64,000 nucleotides of DNA from positions 709,990 to 773,989 of the forward strand of contig NZ_VWSH01000001.1 of NCBI RefSeq assembly GCF_008629695.1. The letters run 5' to 3'. Shown piece after piece: positions 53,127-62,480 of this stretch; the stretch's first letter is position 1, and each line of letters begins with the position of its first letter. The translations under genes were made by a program, and so were the position numbers. The notes beneath the pieces were generated by a model. It ran no database searches. It saw only the letters and a program-made list of their open reading frames with translations, and had not been told where the DNA came from. Origin of the DNA: Taibaiella lutea (GTDB lineage Bacteria > Bacteroidota > Bacteroidia > Chitinophagales > Chitinophagaceae).

Positions 53127-53495
53127 ATGGAAGCTATTGCATTCGTACACGAGCAATTTAATACCAAAAAAGAAATGCCGGTTTTCAAAGCCGGAGATAA
53201 TATCACTGTAAATTACAGAATCGTTGAAGGTGCCAAAGAGCGTATTCAATCATTCAAAGGTGATGTTATTAAACGTCAAGGTCAGGGCGCAACTCAAACT
53301 TTCACTGTTCGTAAGATTTCTGACGGTGTAGGCGTTGAGCGTTTGTTCCCTCTTTTCTCACCAAACATCGAGTCTATCGTTCTTAACAAACGTGGCCGTG
53401 TTCGTCGTGCGAAACTGTACTACCAACGTGAGCGTTTCGGTAAATCAGCCCGTATTAAAGAAAAGAAACAAGCTACTGTCGCTAAAGCGAAGTAA
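53127..53495 (+). CDS. rplS: 50S ribosomal protein L19
   Basis: 122 residues. [33 protein letters not shown], then [29 protein letters not shown] and [24 protein letters not shown] are the L19 blocks. It sits at the subunit interface. Usually found with rpsP-rimM-trmD; here it follows rplT instead, 59 bp downstream. Confidence 0.97.
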   Translation: MEAIAFVHEQFNTKKEMPVFKAGDNITVNYRIVEGAKERIQSFKGDVIKRQGQGATQTFTVRKISDGVGVERLFPLFSPNIESIVLNKRGRVRRAKLYYQRERFGKSARIKEKKQATVAKAK

Positions 53496-53519
53496 TTTAC
53501 GTTCTGAAAATAAATTTAG

Positions 53520-53547
53520 AAGGCCTTGTGAAATCACAAGGCCTTTT
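53520..53547 (+). terminator. Terminator of the L35-L20-L19 operon
   Basis: AAGGCCTTGTG pairs with CACAAGGCCTTTT; loop AAAT. Short T-run. Confidence 0.9.
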
Positions 53548-53657
53548 GCAGTTGCATTATTCTCTTTCTTACTGTTATTTAAAAACGAAATAGCGGAAAA
53601 CTGCTGCTGAAAATATTATTGCTTCAGCTATCCAAGGCTAAACAATAACGACTTCAA

Positions 53658-54197
53658 TTAACTTTGGTATAGTTTTACTGCCCTTTCTATATCTACCGCT
53701 TCACCATTTATTGGAATATCCAGGAAATAATCTAACTGCCATTGTTGTGTCTTCCGAGCTTGCTTATTATCAGCATCTTCCCATGGCGGATATACCCTTA
53801 TACCTCTTTTCCCCTCTTTCTGGGATGAAATTATTCCTTTGGCCTCTAATATAGCCTTGGGGAGTATAAATTGTCCGAAATGCGCTTTATCTCTGGCATT
53901 TATAACTATAAGTTCAAAAGCATCTGATAACTCAAATGGCATAGTGCATCCTGTTGTATCTCTTTTCCATAATGCTACAAACTGACCTATCTTCTTTGGT
54001 GTGATTTTGGCAGTTCTATATATTATCAAAGAGTGATTAAGCTTGAAACTACAGGCCTGATATGCTTTGCTCTCTGTTTCAGATTGAAAATGGGTGCAGT
54101 TAAAACCACATAAATCATAAACAGATTCTTTTACAATTAAGAAATCAGTATAAACTGCTCCGATCATTACTTTATCAAATGCCGGCATAAATTCCAT
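53658..54197 (-). CDS. MepB family protein
   Basis: 179 residues from ATG 54197 (MEFMPAFDKVMIGAVYTDFLIVKESVYD). The family signature lies in TKAYQACSFKLNHSLIIYRTAKITPKKIGQFVALWKR and QFILPKAILEAKGIISSQKEGKRGIRVYPPW. MepB was first seen near the Staphylococcus MATE gene mepA, with unknown biochemical role. A start further out at 54227 would run into the S20 terminator, so it is rejected; 54188 is an alternative. Confidence 0.85.
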   Translation of the reverse strand: MEFMPAFDKVMIGAVYTDFLIVKESVYDLCGFNCTHFQSETESKAYQACSFKLNHSLIIYRTAKITPKKIGQFVALWKRDTTGCTMPFELSDAFELIVINARDKAHFGQFILPKAILEAKGIISSQKEGKRGIRVYPPWEDADNKQARKTQQWQLDYFLDIPINGEAVDIERAVKLYQS

Positions 54198-54210
54198 GTT
54201 GAATAAAAGC

Positions 54211-54243
54211 ACAAAAGCAGCAACCATATTCCGGTTACTGCTT
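54211..54243 (-). terminator. Terminator of rpsT
   Basis: On the minus strand AGCAGTAACC pairs with GGTTGCTGCT (one G-U), followed by TTTTG and TTTT. It lies 28 bp after the S20 stop and just before the MepB start. Confidence 0.7.
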
Positions 54244-54270
54244 TAATATTTTGTTTCGACTAAATAAGAA

Positions 54271-54525
54271 TTAAGCTAAAACAGCTACTTTCTTTGCCAA
54301 TTGAGATTTAAGATTGCTTGCTTTATTTTTATGAATAACATTGCGTTTAGCCAATTTGTCAATCATAGAAATTACTTTAGGAAGTTGCTCTGTAGCGGCG
54401 TCTTTTTCAGTAATTTTCAACATTTCACGGATAGCGTTACGGGTAGTTTTACCATAATAACGATTACGATCACGACGCTTTAAGGCTTGACGAGCATCTT
54501 TTTTGGTAGCTTTATGATTTGCCAT
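54271..54525 (-). CDS. rpsT: 30S ribosomal protein S20
   Basis: 84 residues, very basic. [32 protein letters not shown] at the start and [27 protein letters not shown] at the end are the S20 helices. It binds 16S rRNA as a primary assembly protein. Leftward single gene with its own terminator. Confidence 0.97.
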   Translation of the reverse strand: MANHKATKKDARQALKRRDRNRYYGKTTRNAIREMLKITEKDAATEQLPKVISMIDKLAKRNVIHKNKASNLKSQLAKKVAVLA

Positions 54526-54604
54526 TTTTTACTATTATCTTTTGTTCATTTTTATTAAGGACTGCAAAGGTATGGAAAGTTTATTAATTTTAAAACTTTT
54601 TTTT

Positions 54605-55837
54605 CTACATCTGCATATTCTGCGAAGCGCGTTCCAAAGCGCCTAATTTTTCAAGGAAAACATCTAATTTATCTTTAGGAATACGGAAATTATAAAGATT
54701 ACCTGTTTTGTATTCAGACAAATAATCGAAATAATCGTAGTTCCATCTTCCCAATTGCCTGCGGTCAATATTCAACATGGCTGATACAACCTCCAGATCC
54801 AATGGTTTTTTAATTCTTACAATAGCCATTTGCTTTACTTCAGCTTCTGTAAACTTCGACAATAAAGGATTCGCAGGTTTTTTAGCTTTTGCTATGGATG
54901 CGCTGGTTACGTTTAGCGAAGTCCAATCAAAATTGCTTGGTAAACCGGGCAACAGGAAATGATTCAGTCTTTCCATTATAGTTGCGGTTGCTACAAATGC
55001 CAGAACGTGGTTTTGTGTCTCTTTAGGCAAATATTTCTTTATAGACCAGAAATCATCTTCACCGGTTTTTTTCATTGCGTTTATTACCGGACGTGGACCA
55101 CTATTATAAGCAGCTATAACCAATAACCAATCATCAAGCTGATCGTACAGATAACTCAGGTATTTTGCAGCAGCATGCGTCGATTTAACCAAATCGGTCC
55201 TTTCATCACGACGGCCGCTGACAGTTAAACCCATAAGCCTTGCGGTCGGAGCCATAAATTGCCAATAACCGACAGCACCAACAGGAGATCGGGCATTTTT
55301 ATTAAGGGCAGATTCGATAACAGCAAGATATTTCAATTCTTTTGGAATGGAATGTGACTTTAACACACGTTCCATCGTTTCAAAAGTTGAAAGTCCGCGA
55401 TCATTGACAACATTTAATCTGCCTCCAAAATGCGACATATATCCTTTCACATAATCAATCATATAGTTGTTCATGTTTCCGAAATAGTCGGTCTCTCCGG
55501 CTAAAGGCACTTGTTTAAACCTGTCGTTCGTTTCCACTAATCTATCGTCAAGACGATTCTGATTTTGGATAACATTAGGTTTGTTAGAAGAGGATTGGTT
55601 TACAGTACCCTTTTTAGACTCGGATCCGGTTATTTTTATAACCTTATCACTGCCATCCAACACAAATGGCATCGCTTTAGGAGCAATGCTATCCATGGCT
55701 ACAGGCCTTCTGGCACCATCGTTATCATTCATGGCAATTTTCCTGCCATCTGTATTTAAATTGACACGAGGGCCCTGAGCACATAAAGTCAAAGGACTTA
55801 CCAATAAAACTGAATAGAAAACTAATTTCCATTGCAT
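54605..55837 (-). CDS. Lytic transglycosylase (SLT domain), MltD-like
   Basis: 410 residues with a signal peptide (residues about 1-20, ending LTLCAQ). The SLT domain (residues about 160-310) has the catalytic Glu in KYLAVIESALN, the SPVGAVGYWQFMAPTARLMGL motif, and AAYNSGPRPVINAM. It cleaves peptidoglycan with formation of 1,6-anhydro ends. The C-terminus (residues about 335-400) is a small alpha/beta segment that relates to MltD C-terminal regions, but LysM repeats are not seen. A disordered linker lies at residues 25-120. Confidence 0.9.
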   Translation of the reverse strand: MQWKLVFYSVLLVSPLTLCAQGPRVNLNTDGRKIAMNDNDGARRPVAMDSIAPKAMPFVLDGSDKVIKITGSESKKGTVNQSSSNKPNVIQNQNRLDDRLVETNDRFKQVPLAGETDYFGNMNNYMIDYVKGYMSHFGGRLNVVNDRGLSTFETMERVLKSHSIPKELKYLAVIESALNKNARSPVGAVGYWQFMAPTARLMGLTVSGRRDERTDLVKSTHAAAKYLSYLYDQLDDWLLVIAAYNSGPRPVINAMKKTGEDDFWSIKKYLPKETQNHVLAFVATATIMERLNHFLLPGLPSNFDWTSLNVTSASIAKAKKPANPLLSKFTEAEVKQMAIVRIKKPLDLEVVSAMLNIDRRQLGRWNYDYFDYLSEYKTGNLYNFRIPKDKLDVFLEKLGALERASQNMQM

Positions 55838-56008
55838 GGGCTAAGTATAATTTTTAGCGGTGACACATGCAACCGGATTAATCTTTGAAAAACCGGCTGT
55901 TTATTTCGTATGTCAGAAAAATGATTTCAGACAAAGCGGCTTCACAAAATAATAAAAACTTTTTATTTTGCTAATGCTAAAACAGAAAACACAAAAATCA
56001 ATTAAGAA

Positions 56009-56251
56009 TTAAGCGTTGGATTGAGGTTGGTTGGAATTTGAAGAAGGATTTTCCTTCATGCCTGTTTCTATTTCTTTTTTAATACCATCTTTAGCATCGT
56101 TAAACTCACGGATGCCTTTGCCAATACCTTTGGCTAATTCAGGAATTTTTTTACCACCAAACAAAACTACAACCACCAATAAGATCCACACCCATTCCAT
56201 ACCGCCCGGCATTGATAATAACATCGTTGGGTTGATTGATAAAATAGCCAT
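56009..56251 (-). CDS. Twin-arginine translocase TatA/MttA family protein
   Basis: 80 residues. One N-terminal membrane helix (MEWVWILLVVVVLFGGKKIPELAKGIGKGIREF), with the FGGKKIPELAKGIG hinge of TatA, then an amphipathic helix and a polar tail (residues 55-80, Asn/Gln/Ser-rich). It oligomerises to form the Tat pore with TatC, which is not in this window. TatA and TatE cannot be told apart here. Confidence 0.93.
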   Translation of the reverse strand: MAILSINPTMLLSMPGGMEWVWILLVVVVLFGGKKIPELAKGIGKGIREFNDAKDGIKKEIETGMKENPSSNSNQPQSNA

Positions 56252-56462
56252 TAAAAAAGGTTTAAATTAATTAATAATAATGCGAAGGTAAGGATTTCTG
56301 CTTTTAAATCAGATATTTTTCGGTGATTAACGCTTTATTGAATGTTAATGTGTGCTGTGTCTCTAATAACGCTTACAAGACAGAAGACATCGTTTCCAAA
56401 AAATAATTAACAAAAATTATTTTTTTATATTATTATTGCAGCCAAAACAACATAAAATAATC

Positions 56463-58442
56463 GTGAAAAAGATTTTATTAGCCCTTACTATCACCCTAAT
56501 CAGCTCATTAGCAGCCCGTTCTCAGGAAATACCTAACATAAAAAATGAAGCGCAGTTAATCGAAATTTTAAAACAAGAAAAATTCGACATAGACGCAAAT
56601 GCTAAGGCTGTGATTCTTTACAAGAAGGTAGAAACTGAGATTTTAAATGGTTCATTTGAATATTATGTTGATTTTGTTGCCAAGATACTCAGTGATGAAG
56701 CAGCATCGAAACTAAGCCTGGTTGATGGAATAATTAAAACGAGATATTCTGTTATAGGGAAAATAAGCGCTGAAACTTACAATTTAGAAAACGGAGCTGT
56801 TGTAAAACAAAAAATAGAAGGAGAAGATATACTCCGTGAAAATTTCACAGAAGGGATAGATGTATATAAATTCAACCTGCCATCTGTAAAAAAAGGTTCA
56901 GTTATACACTATTCCTATAAAACAACAAGACCTAATTGGCTCTTAGTACCGGATTACTACTTACAGGAAGATTACCCCATTTTGTATGAATCATATGACC
57001 TTAATTTACCAACCTATCTGAAATACGATAAGCTGGAACGGGTGGATAATCCTTTGTTCCGCGCAAAATACAAAGATCAATTGGATACCTGCAGTGCCGG
57101 AACATGGGTAGAAGATTTAGGCGGACGCGGAATCCATACGCTTTGGGTAAGAAGAAATGTACCGGCTTTCAAAGCAGAGCCTATGATAGCATCTGAAGAA
57201 AATTATAAAGAGCGTATCAGGATACAGATAAAATCGGTGATAATAAATGGCGTAGAAAGAGGCTATGGAGATTCATGGGAAAACTATGCAAAAACGTTTC
57301 TATACGGAAACTCAGATTATATAGGACAAGTATTTAAAGGCAACGGGTTCCTGAGTGATAAAGTGGATGAATTAATTGCAGGTAAAACGACGGACATCAT
57401 GAAAGCCCAGGCAATCTATAGCTTTGTCCGCGACAGTTTTAATATAAAACATACCAATAAGGATTTTGACCTCAGAACTATATTTAAAGACAGAGTTGGT
57501 TCCGAAAATCAAATAAACTTATTGCTGGCTGCCATGCTTAGAAAGGCAGGACTTTCTTCCAATCCCGTACTTCTTAATTCAAAACCGGGAGAACGGTTAA
57601 ACGCCTATTTTCCTGATACTGAAAATGCTAATGACATAATTATATGTGTACAGGCAGATCATAAACCAATCTATCTTGATGCATCTCAAAAGCATTTGCC
57701 TTTTGCATATGTACTGCCCAATAACTATAATGGCTATGCAATGCTGATTGATGCAACAAGTAAAGGCATTGAATTGAATCCTAATGACATAACAGAAAAA
57801 TCTACCACAATAGTCACTTTAAAGCCCGGCAGCAAGCCTAATCAATTAATAATGAAACTTGACGCCAGGCCGGGTAATTATGAAGCATACGAGTTCAGAG
57901 AAAAAATGTTTGCAGATACGTCTAAAATTCGCCTGGCAATTATGGAAAGCCTGAACAAAACATCATCAGGATTTACACTTACCGATTTGCGGGTAAACAA
58001 TCTTAACACACCTGACACTGCTTTAAAAATCCATGTTGAAGCAACGTTGGATTTAGAAGACAATCAAACTATATACCTGAATCCTTTTTTTGATAAGTTT
58101 TTTGAGTCAAATCCTTTTTCTGCAAGCGAGAGAACCCACCCTATTGAAATGGATTATTTAGATGATAAGAGCTACGTGTTTTCATTGGAGTTACCTAAAG
58201 GATATATAGTAGATGATTATCCTAAATCTACAGTATATAAAATTGACGAAATGGGGCACATGACATTCAAAAGCATGTATGCGTATGATACAACAACCAA
58301 TACTTTGAATGTAACTAACCGTTTTCAAAATATCGAGTCGACATATCCTGCCAGCGCATACGAGAGTATCCGGATGTTTTACAGTAAAATAGTCGGGGAA
58401 CAATCACAAAAAATTGCTATTGTAAAAACAAAAGAACAATAG
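56463..58442 (+). CDS. DUF3857/transglutaminase-like protein, first of three, catalytic residues lost
   Basis: 659 residues from GTG 56463; the in-frame TTG at 56436 is rejected because the GTG directly begins a signal peptide (KKILLALTITLISSLAARSQ). DUF3857 N-domain (NGSFEYYVDFVAKILSD ... KFNLPSVKKGSVIHYSYKTTRPNW), transglutaminase-core region (AQAIYSFVRDSFN), and a C-terminal beta domain (LPKGYIVDDYPKSTVYKIDEMG). At the Cys position there is Glu (GSENQINLLLAAMLRKAG, residue 348), and at the His position Asp (ANDIIICV), so it cannot be an active transglutaminase. Leads a three-gene tandem, 31 bp before the next start. Confidence 0.85.
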   Translation: MKKILLALTITLISSLAARSQEIPNIKNEAQLIEILKQEKFDIDANAKAVILYKKVETEILNGSFEYYVDFVAKILSDEAASKLSLVDGIIKTRYSVIGKISAETYNLENGAVVKQKIEGEDILRENFTEGIDVYKFNLPSVKKGSVIHYSYKTTRPNWLLVPDYYLQEDYPILYESYDLNLPTYLKYDKLERVDNPLFRAKYKDQLDTCSAGTWVEDLGGRGIHTLWVRRNVPAFKAEPMIASEENYKERIRIQIKSVIINGVERGYGDSWENYAKTFLYGNSDYIGQVFKGNGFLSDKVDELIAGKTTDIMKAQAIYSFVRDSFNIKHTNKDFDLRTIFKDRVGSENQINLLLAAMLRKAGLSSNPVLLNSKPGERLNAYFPDTENANDIIICVQADHKPIYLDASQKHLPFAYVLPNNYNGYAMLIDATSKGIELNPNDITEKSTTIVTLKPGSKPNQLIMKLDARPGNYEAYEFREKMFADTSKIRLAIMESLNKTSSGFTLTDLRVNNLNTPDTALKIHVEATLDLEDNQTIYLNPFFDKFFESNPFSASERTHPIEMDYLDDKSYVFSLELPKGYIVDDYPKSTVYKIDEMGHMTFKSMYAYDTTTNTLNVTNRFQNIESTYPASAYESIRMFYSKIVGEQSQKIAIVKTKEQ

Positions 58443-58473
58443 ATATTTGCGCGGCAAAATAAATATAAACCCA

Positions 58474-60438
58474 ATGAAAACCCTATCAACAGTTTCCCTG
58501 ACTCTTTTTTCTTCAGTGCTTTTTGCTCAATCAGGCATAAACCTTAAAGACGAGTCATTTCTAAAGAAAGAGCTTGAAAAAACACGCTATGAAATAGATT
58601 CTGATGCAAAAGCAATTATACTGTTTGAAGAAGGAAGCGTTTACTTTGAAGATGATCACTATGATTATAAATATGAAATCGTTGCGAAGCTATTAAGCGA
58701 TGAAGCCATTGAACATCTGGCGGAAGTTACAATTCCCCGTCGTGAGAATATGGTGATTACCGGCATCTCCGCCGAAAGTTTTAATCTTAACGGAGGAAAG
58801 ATTGAAAGAACCAAGCTGGAAAGTGACAATATATTGAAGGATAAAATTGATGATAAGCTAAAGGTTATTAAATTTAATATCCCGGGCGTAAAGAAAGGCA
58901 GCATCATTCACTATTCATACAAATTCCACAAATCTTCGGCTGTTTCAGTTCCGGAATGGCCTTTTCAAAATCTGTATCCCACCTTGTATTCAAAATATTC
59001 GGTACGGCTGCCAGGTACATTTTCGTGCAACAGTATATTAAGATCCGGAAAAGTGTTCAAGGAGGCTTCTAAAGAAAAAGAACTTGAGACCTGTGATGCG
59101 TGTCAGTTTACGGAGAAGTATGAATCAACGGGCTCTTACATGGCATGGGCAACGAAGAATATTCCTGCATTTGTCAAAGAACCTTTTTCAAGCGGAAAGG
59201 ATAATTTTATGGAACGCATCAAAGTGATGATAACAAGTGTTTATTTAAGCAATGGGAGCAAGTATAAACTTTTCAATAACTGGACAGATTTCAGCAAGAA
59301 ATTTCTTTATGATAACAAGGAATACATCGGTCAGGTTTTCAGTCCAAACAATTTTCTCGATGACAAAGTAAATGAAATTACTAAATCCGCTGCATCTGAT
59401 ATTGAAAAGGCAAAATCCATTTGTAATTATGTTAAACTACATTTTAGCATGGTCCATAACGATGATGATAACATAAAATCTGTTTTCAGAAATGGCAAAG
59501 GAGATGTTTTTGGAATCAATATGCTGATGATAGCTATGATGAAAAAGGCAGGGCTTGACTGCGATCCTGTTGTGCTGAGCACTAAATCGAACGAAAGACT
59601 TTCCAGTCTTTACCCGAGTCCTTATGATCTGAATTATTTAGTGGGTTATTTTAAAGACGGGAACAACAAGACTTACTTATTAGACGCTACTGCTTATAAT
59701 CTTCCTTTCGGCACATTAAAACCTGAATGCTACAATGGTTATGCAAGAATTGTAAACGAAACCGGAGATGCTATAAACCTATCGCCGGATGAAATAAAAG
59801 ACAAGACTACTACTTTAGTAAGTATCAAACCTGTTGAGAATAATAGCCTCTCTGCAAAGGTTGACGTAAAACTTGGCATTTTTAAAAGCATGGACATGCG
59901 TAAAGACGCAAAAGGCGATTCGACTGATGCCAAAAATAAATTAATACAATCTTTGGCAGAAAGTATGATATCCGTTACTCCGGGAACTTTGTCGATTAAG
60001 AATTTCAATAATCCTGACGAACCTATTACCATGCACTATGAAGGAGTCATTAAATTAGATACTGCTGTTTCAACGTTTTATATAACCCCTTATCTCTCGA
60101 AATTTTATACAAAAAATCCTTTCACCGCAATAGAAAGAAATTTACCAGTCGAATTGGATTACAATGAAGACCAGACTTTGATATACAATTTCCAGTTACC
60201 TGAAAATTACAGTATTGATGATTTCCCCAAATCATACAGTATAAAATTTGACAACAATATGTCTTTCTCCAATACTTACAATTATGATGTTGAAAAAAAG
60301 ACGCTTACTATGGCAAGTAAATTTCAGACCACTGCTACAACCTATCCCGCAATTGAATATAAAAACATAAGAGCTGTTTTTGAAAAAATGGTAGAAGAGC
60401 AAAATAAAAAGTTTGTTTTAAAAAGAAGTCATATTTAA
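58474..60438 (+). CDS. DUF3857/transglutaminase-like protein, second of three, catalytic residues lost
   Basis: 654 residues from ATG 58474 (signal peptide LSTVSLTLFSSVLFAQSG). Same layout as the first protein and most similar to it (EKTRYEIDSDAKAIILFEEG, KLLSDEA, KFNIPGVKKGSIIHYSYKFHKS, then FQLPENYSIDDFPKSYSIKF). The Cys position reads Val (GDVFGINMLMIAMMKKAG, residue 345) and the His position Tyr (LNYLVGYF); only the acid remains (YLLDAT). So it is also inactive as a transglutaminase. Follows the first gene by 31 bp and precedes the third by 20 bp. Confidence 0.85.
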   Translation: MKTLSTVSLTLFSSVLFAQSGINLKDESFLKKELEKTRYEIDSDAKAIILFEEGSVYFEDDHYDYKYEIVAKLLSDEAIEHLAEVTIPRRENMVITGISAESFNLNGGKIERTKLESDNILKDKIDDKLKVIKFNIPGVKKGSIIHYSYKFHKSSAVSVPEWPFQNLYPTLYSKYSVRLPGTFSCNSILRSGKVFKEASKEKELETCDACQFTEKYESTGSYMAWATKNIPAFVKEPFSSGKDNFMERIKVMITSVYLSNGSKYKLFNNWTDFSKKFLYDNKEYIGQVFSPNNFLDDKVNEITKSAASDIEKAKSICNYVKLHFSMVHNDDDNIKSVFRNGKGDVFGINMLMIAMMKKAGLDCDPVVLSTKSNERLSSLYPSPYDLNYLVGYFKDGNNKTYLLDATAYNLPFGTLKPECYNGYARIVNETGDAINLSPDEIKDKTTTLVSIKPVENNSLSAKVDVKLGIFKSMDMRKDAKGDSTDAKNKLIQSLAESMISVTPGTLSIKNFNNPDEPITMHYEGVIKLDTAVSTFYITPYLSKFYTKNPFTAIERNLPVELDYNEDQTLIYNFQLPENYSIDDFPKSYSIKFDNNMSFSNTYNYDVEKKTLTMASKFQTTATTYPAIEYKNIRAVFEKMVEEQNKKFVLKRSHI

Positions 60439-60458
60439 ACATAATAAGTAACCTTATA

Positions 60459-62405
60459 ATGAAAAAATTAATTAACATCTGCATTCTCGCAACCCTGCCT
60501 TTTGCTTTACATGCAAAAGAGAACTACGAAGCCCTTGCTGTCAGGAATATTCCGGATTCATTAAAAAGTGGCGCCCATGCTACTTTCAGGTATGACAACA
60601 CGGTAATTAATGTTGTAGATATAGAAAATGTAAAATCGGTCAGGGATTATGCCGTAACTATTTTTGACGAAAAAGGCATGGTGTTTTCTCAATTGGTGGA
60701 GAGTTACAACAAGGCATCTTCTATTGAGGACATAGATGCAACTTTAATAGATGCTGATGGAAAAGAAATCCAATCCTTAAAACAAAGAGATATACAGGAC
60801 AGATCTACTTATGGATTATCCTTTGAGTTTAATAGTGACCAGCGTATGAAGTTCTTCAGCTTTCAATACAAAAACTATCCTTATACAGTAGTCTTCCATA
60901 TAGAGAAAAAATTAAAATCTACTTTTCTAATCCCTTCATGGCGGGCAAGGGTATCAACTATTAGTTCGGTAGAAAATGCGCAATTAACAATAACGCATCC
61001 TGACGATTTGCCGACAAGGTATAAGGAATATGAAATGCCAGCCAATCTCATAAAAAAAGAAACAAAAGATTCAAAAGGCTCAACAACCAATTCATGGCAG
61101 ATTAGTAACCTTGCGGCCTACAAAGAGCAGCCCAATAGTCAGGCCGGAAATTTTGATGCGCCAACAGTGGCGCTAAGCCCTTCTAAATTCAGGCTTTATG
61201 AACATGAAGGTGATTTAAACAGCTGGCAAACGATGGGCGCATTCTTTTATCAGCTTAATGATGGCAGAGACGAGTTGCCGGAGGATAAAAAAGCGTTGGT
61301 AAAATCAATGGTTGCAGATGAACCGACCGTTTATGGTAAAGTTCAGAAGTTGTATGCTTACATGCAGCAAAGCACAAGGTATGTGGCCGACGAATACGGC
61401 ATTTCCGGCTGGCAAACTTTTGAAGCGAAGGATGTATGCAGAACCGGTTATGGCGACTGCAAGGGATTGGTAAATTATTTGAAAGCTTTATTAAAAGCGG
61501 CAGATATTACGGCTTATACAACATTGGTTTACGGCGGTGCCGAGGATATTGACAGACTGGACAGGACTTTTCCTGATAATAATTTCAATCACGTTATTTT
61601 ATGTGTACCGCAGCAAAAAGACACCATTTGGGTAGAGTGTACGAGTCAATTATGCCCGGCCGGATATCTGAGCGATTTTACATCAGACAGAGATGTACTT
61701 ATAACAACGGAACATGGCGGATGGCTGGCGCATACACCTGCTTATTATGAAAACGTAAACTATGTGAACAGGAAAGCAGTCATGAATTTTGATCCGGCCA
61801 ACACTAACAATCAGGTTGTTTATCTGACAAATGTTTATTCAGGACCTATGCAGGATCCCACAAGCAATTTCGTAAAAACCAAATCGGCCAAAGAAGTTTC
61901 CGAAATGGTCAATAAGAAATTCTCCTTCCCTTCTTATGCGGTTAAAACATATCATTATGACCATCAGTTAAATGACAATCATATTCCTTCCTTAAACGAA
62001 TCAATTGAGGCGGATGTAAACGGAATTATCAATAGCACGCAGAAAAGGACTTTTATAAATATGGCCTGGATGCGCAATCCTATGGAAGATTTATATCAGC
62101 TAAGTCCAAGAACGTTACCAATTGTGTTGAACGAATCATACGCAATAACCGACAGCATAGAAGTTACAATACCTGCCGGTGCGACAATTGAAAACATGCC
62201 GACGGATATAGAAACGAAACTACCTTTTGCATTGTATAAAGTGCATTTCAATTTTAAAGACGATAAAATAACTATGGTACGGACCTTTAAGCAAATAAAA
62301 GGTGTGTATGAAGCAAATCTTTATGAAGCTTATCAAAAGTTATACAAAGACATAGCGTCGGAGAAGAATAAACTGAATGTGGTGATTTTAAATAAGGCTT
62401 CCTAA
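60459..62405 (+). CDS. DUF3857/transglutaminase protein, third of three, catalytic residues present
   Basis: 648 residues, signal peptide (residues 1-20, ending LHAKEN). DUF3857 half with FLIPSWRARVSTISSVENAQLTI; then the active-site triad as Cys334 (GYGDCKGLVNYLKALL), His378 (FNHVILCV) and acid Glu393 (IWVECTSQL). It is the only one of the three with a triad. Substrate unknown; such proteins act in the periplasm or at the surface. Likely cotranscribed with the two preceding genes. Confidence 0.9.
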   Translation: MKKLINICILATLPFALHAKENYEALAVRNIPDSLKSGAHATFRYDNTVINVVDIENVKSVRDYAVTIFDEKGMVFSQLVESYNKASSIEDIDATLIDADGKEIQSLKQRDIQDRSTYGLSFEFNSDQRMKFFSFQYKNYPYTVVFHIEKKLKSTFLIPSWRARVSTISSVENAQLTITHPDDLPTRYKEYEMPANLIKKETKDSKGSTTNSWQISNLAAYKEQPNSQAGNFDAPTVALSPSKFRLYEHEGDLNSWQTMGAFFYQLNDGRDELPEDKKALVKSMVADEPTVYGKVQKLYAYMQQSTRYVADEYGISGWQTFEAKDVCRTGYGDCKGLVNYLKALLKAADITAYTTLVYGGAEDIDRLDRTFPDNNFNHVILCVPQQKDTIWVECTSQLCPAGYLSDFTSDRDVLITTEHGGWLAHTPAYYENVNYVNRKAVMNFDPANTNNQVVYLTNVYSGPMQDPTSNFVKTKSAKEVSEMVNKKFSFPSYAVKTYHYDHQLNDNHIPSLNESIEADVNGIINSTQKRTFINMAWMRNPMEDLYQLSPRTLPIVLNESYAITDSIEVTIPAGATIENMPTDIETKLPFALYKVHFNFKDDKITMVRTFKQIKGVYEANLYEAYQKLYKDIASEKNKLNVVILNKAS

Positions 62406-62480
62406 AAAAGATTATAAAAGATCACTGTCAATTCTTGTGAACTTTTCTGCTTTGTACGTCTTCAGGAAAAATCGAATAAG

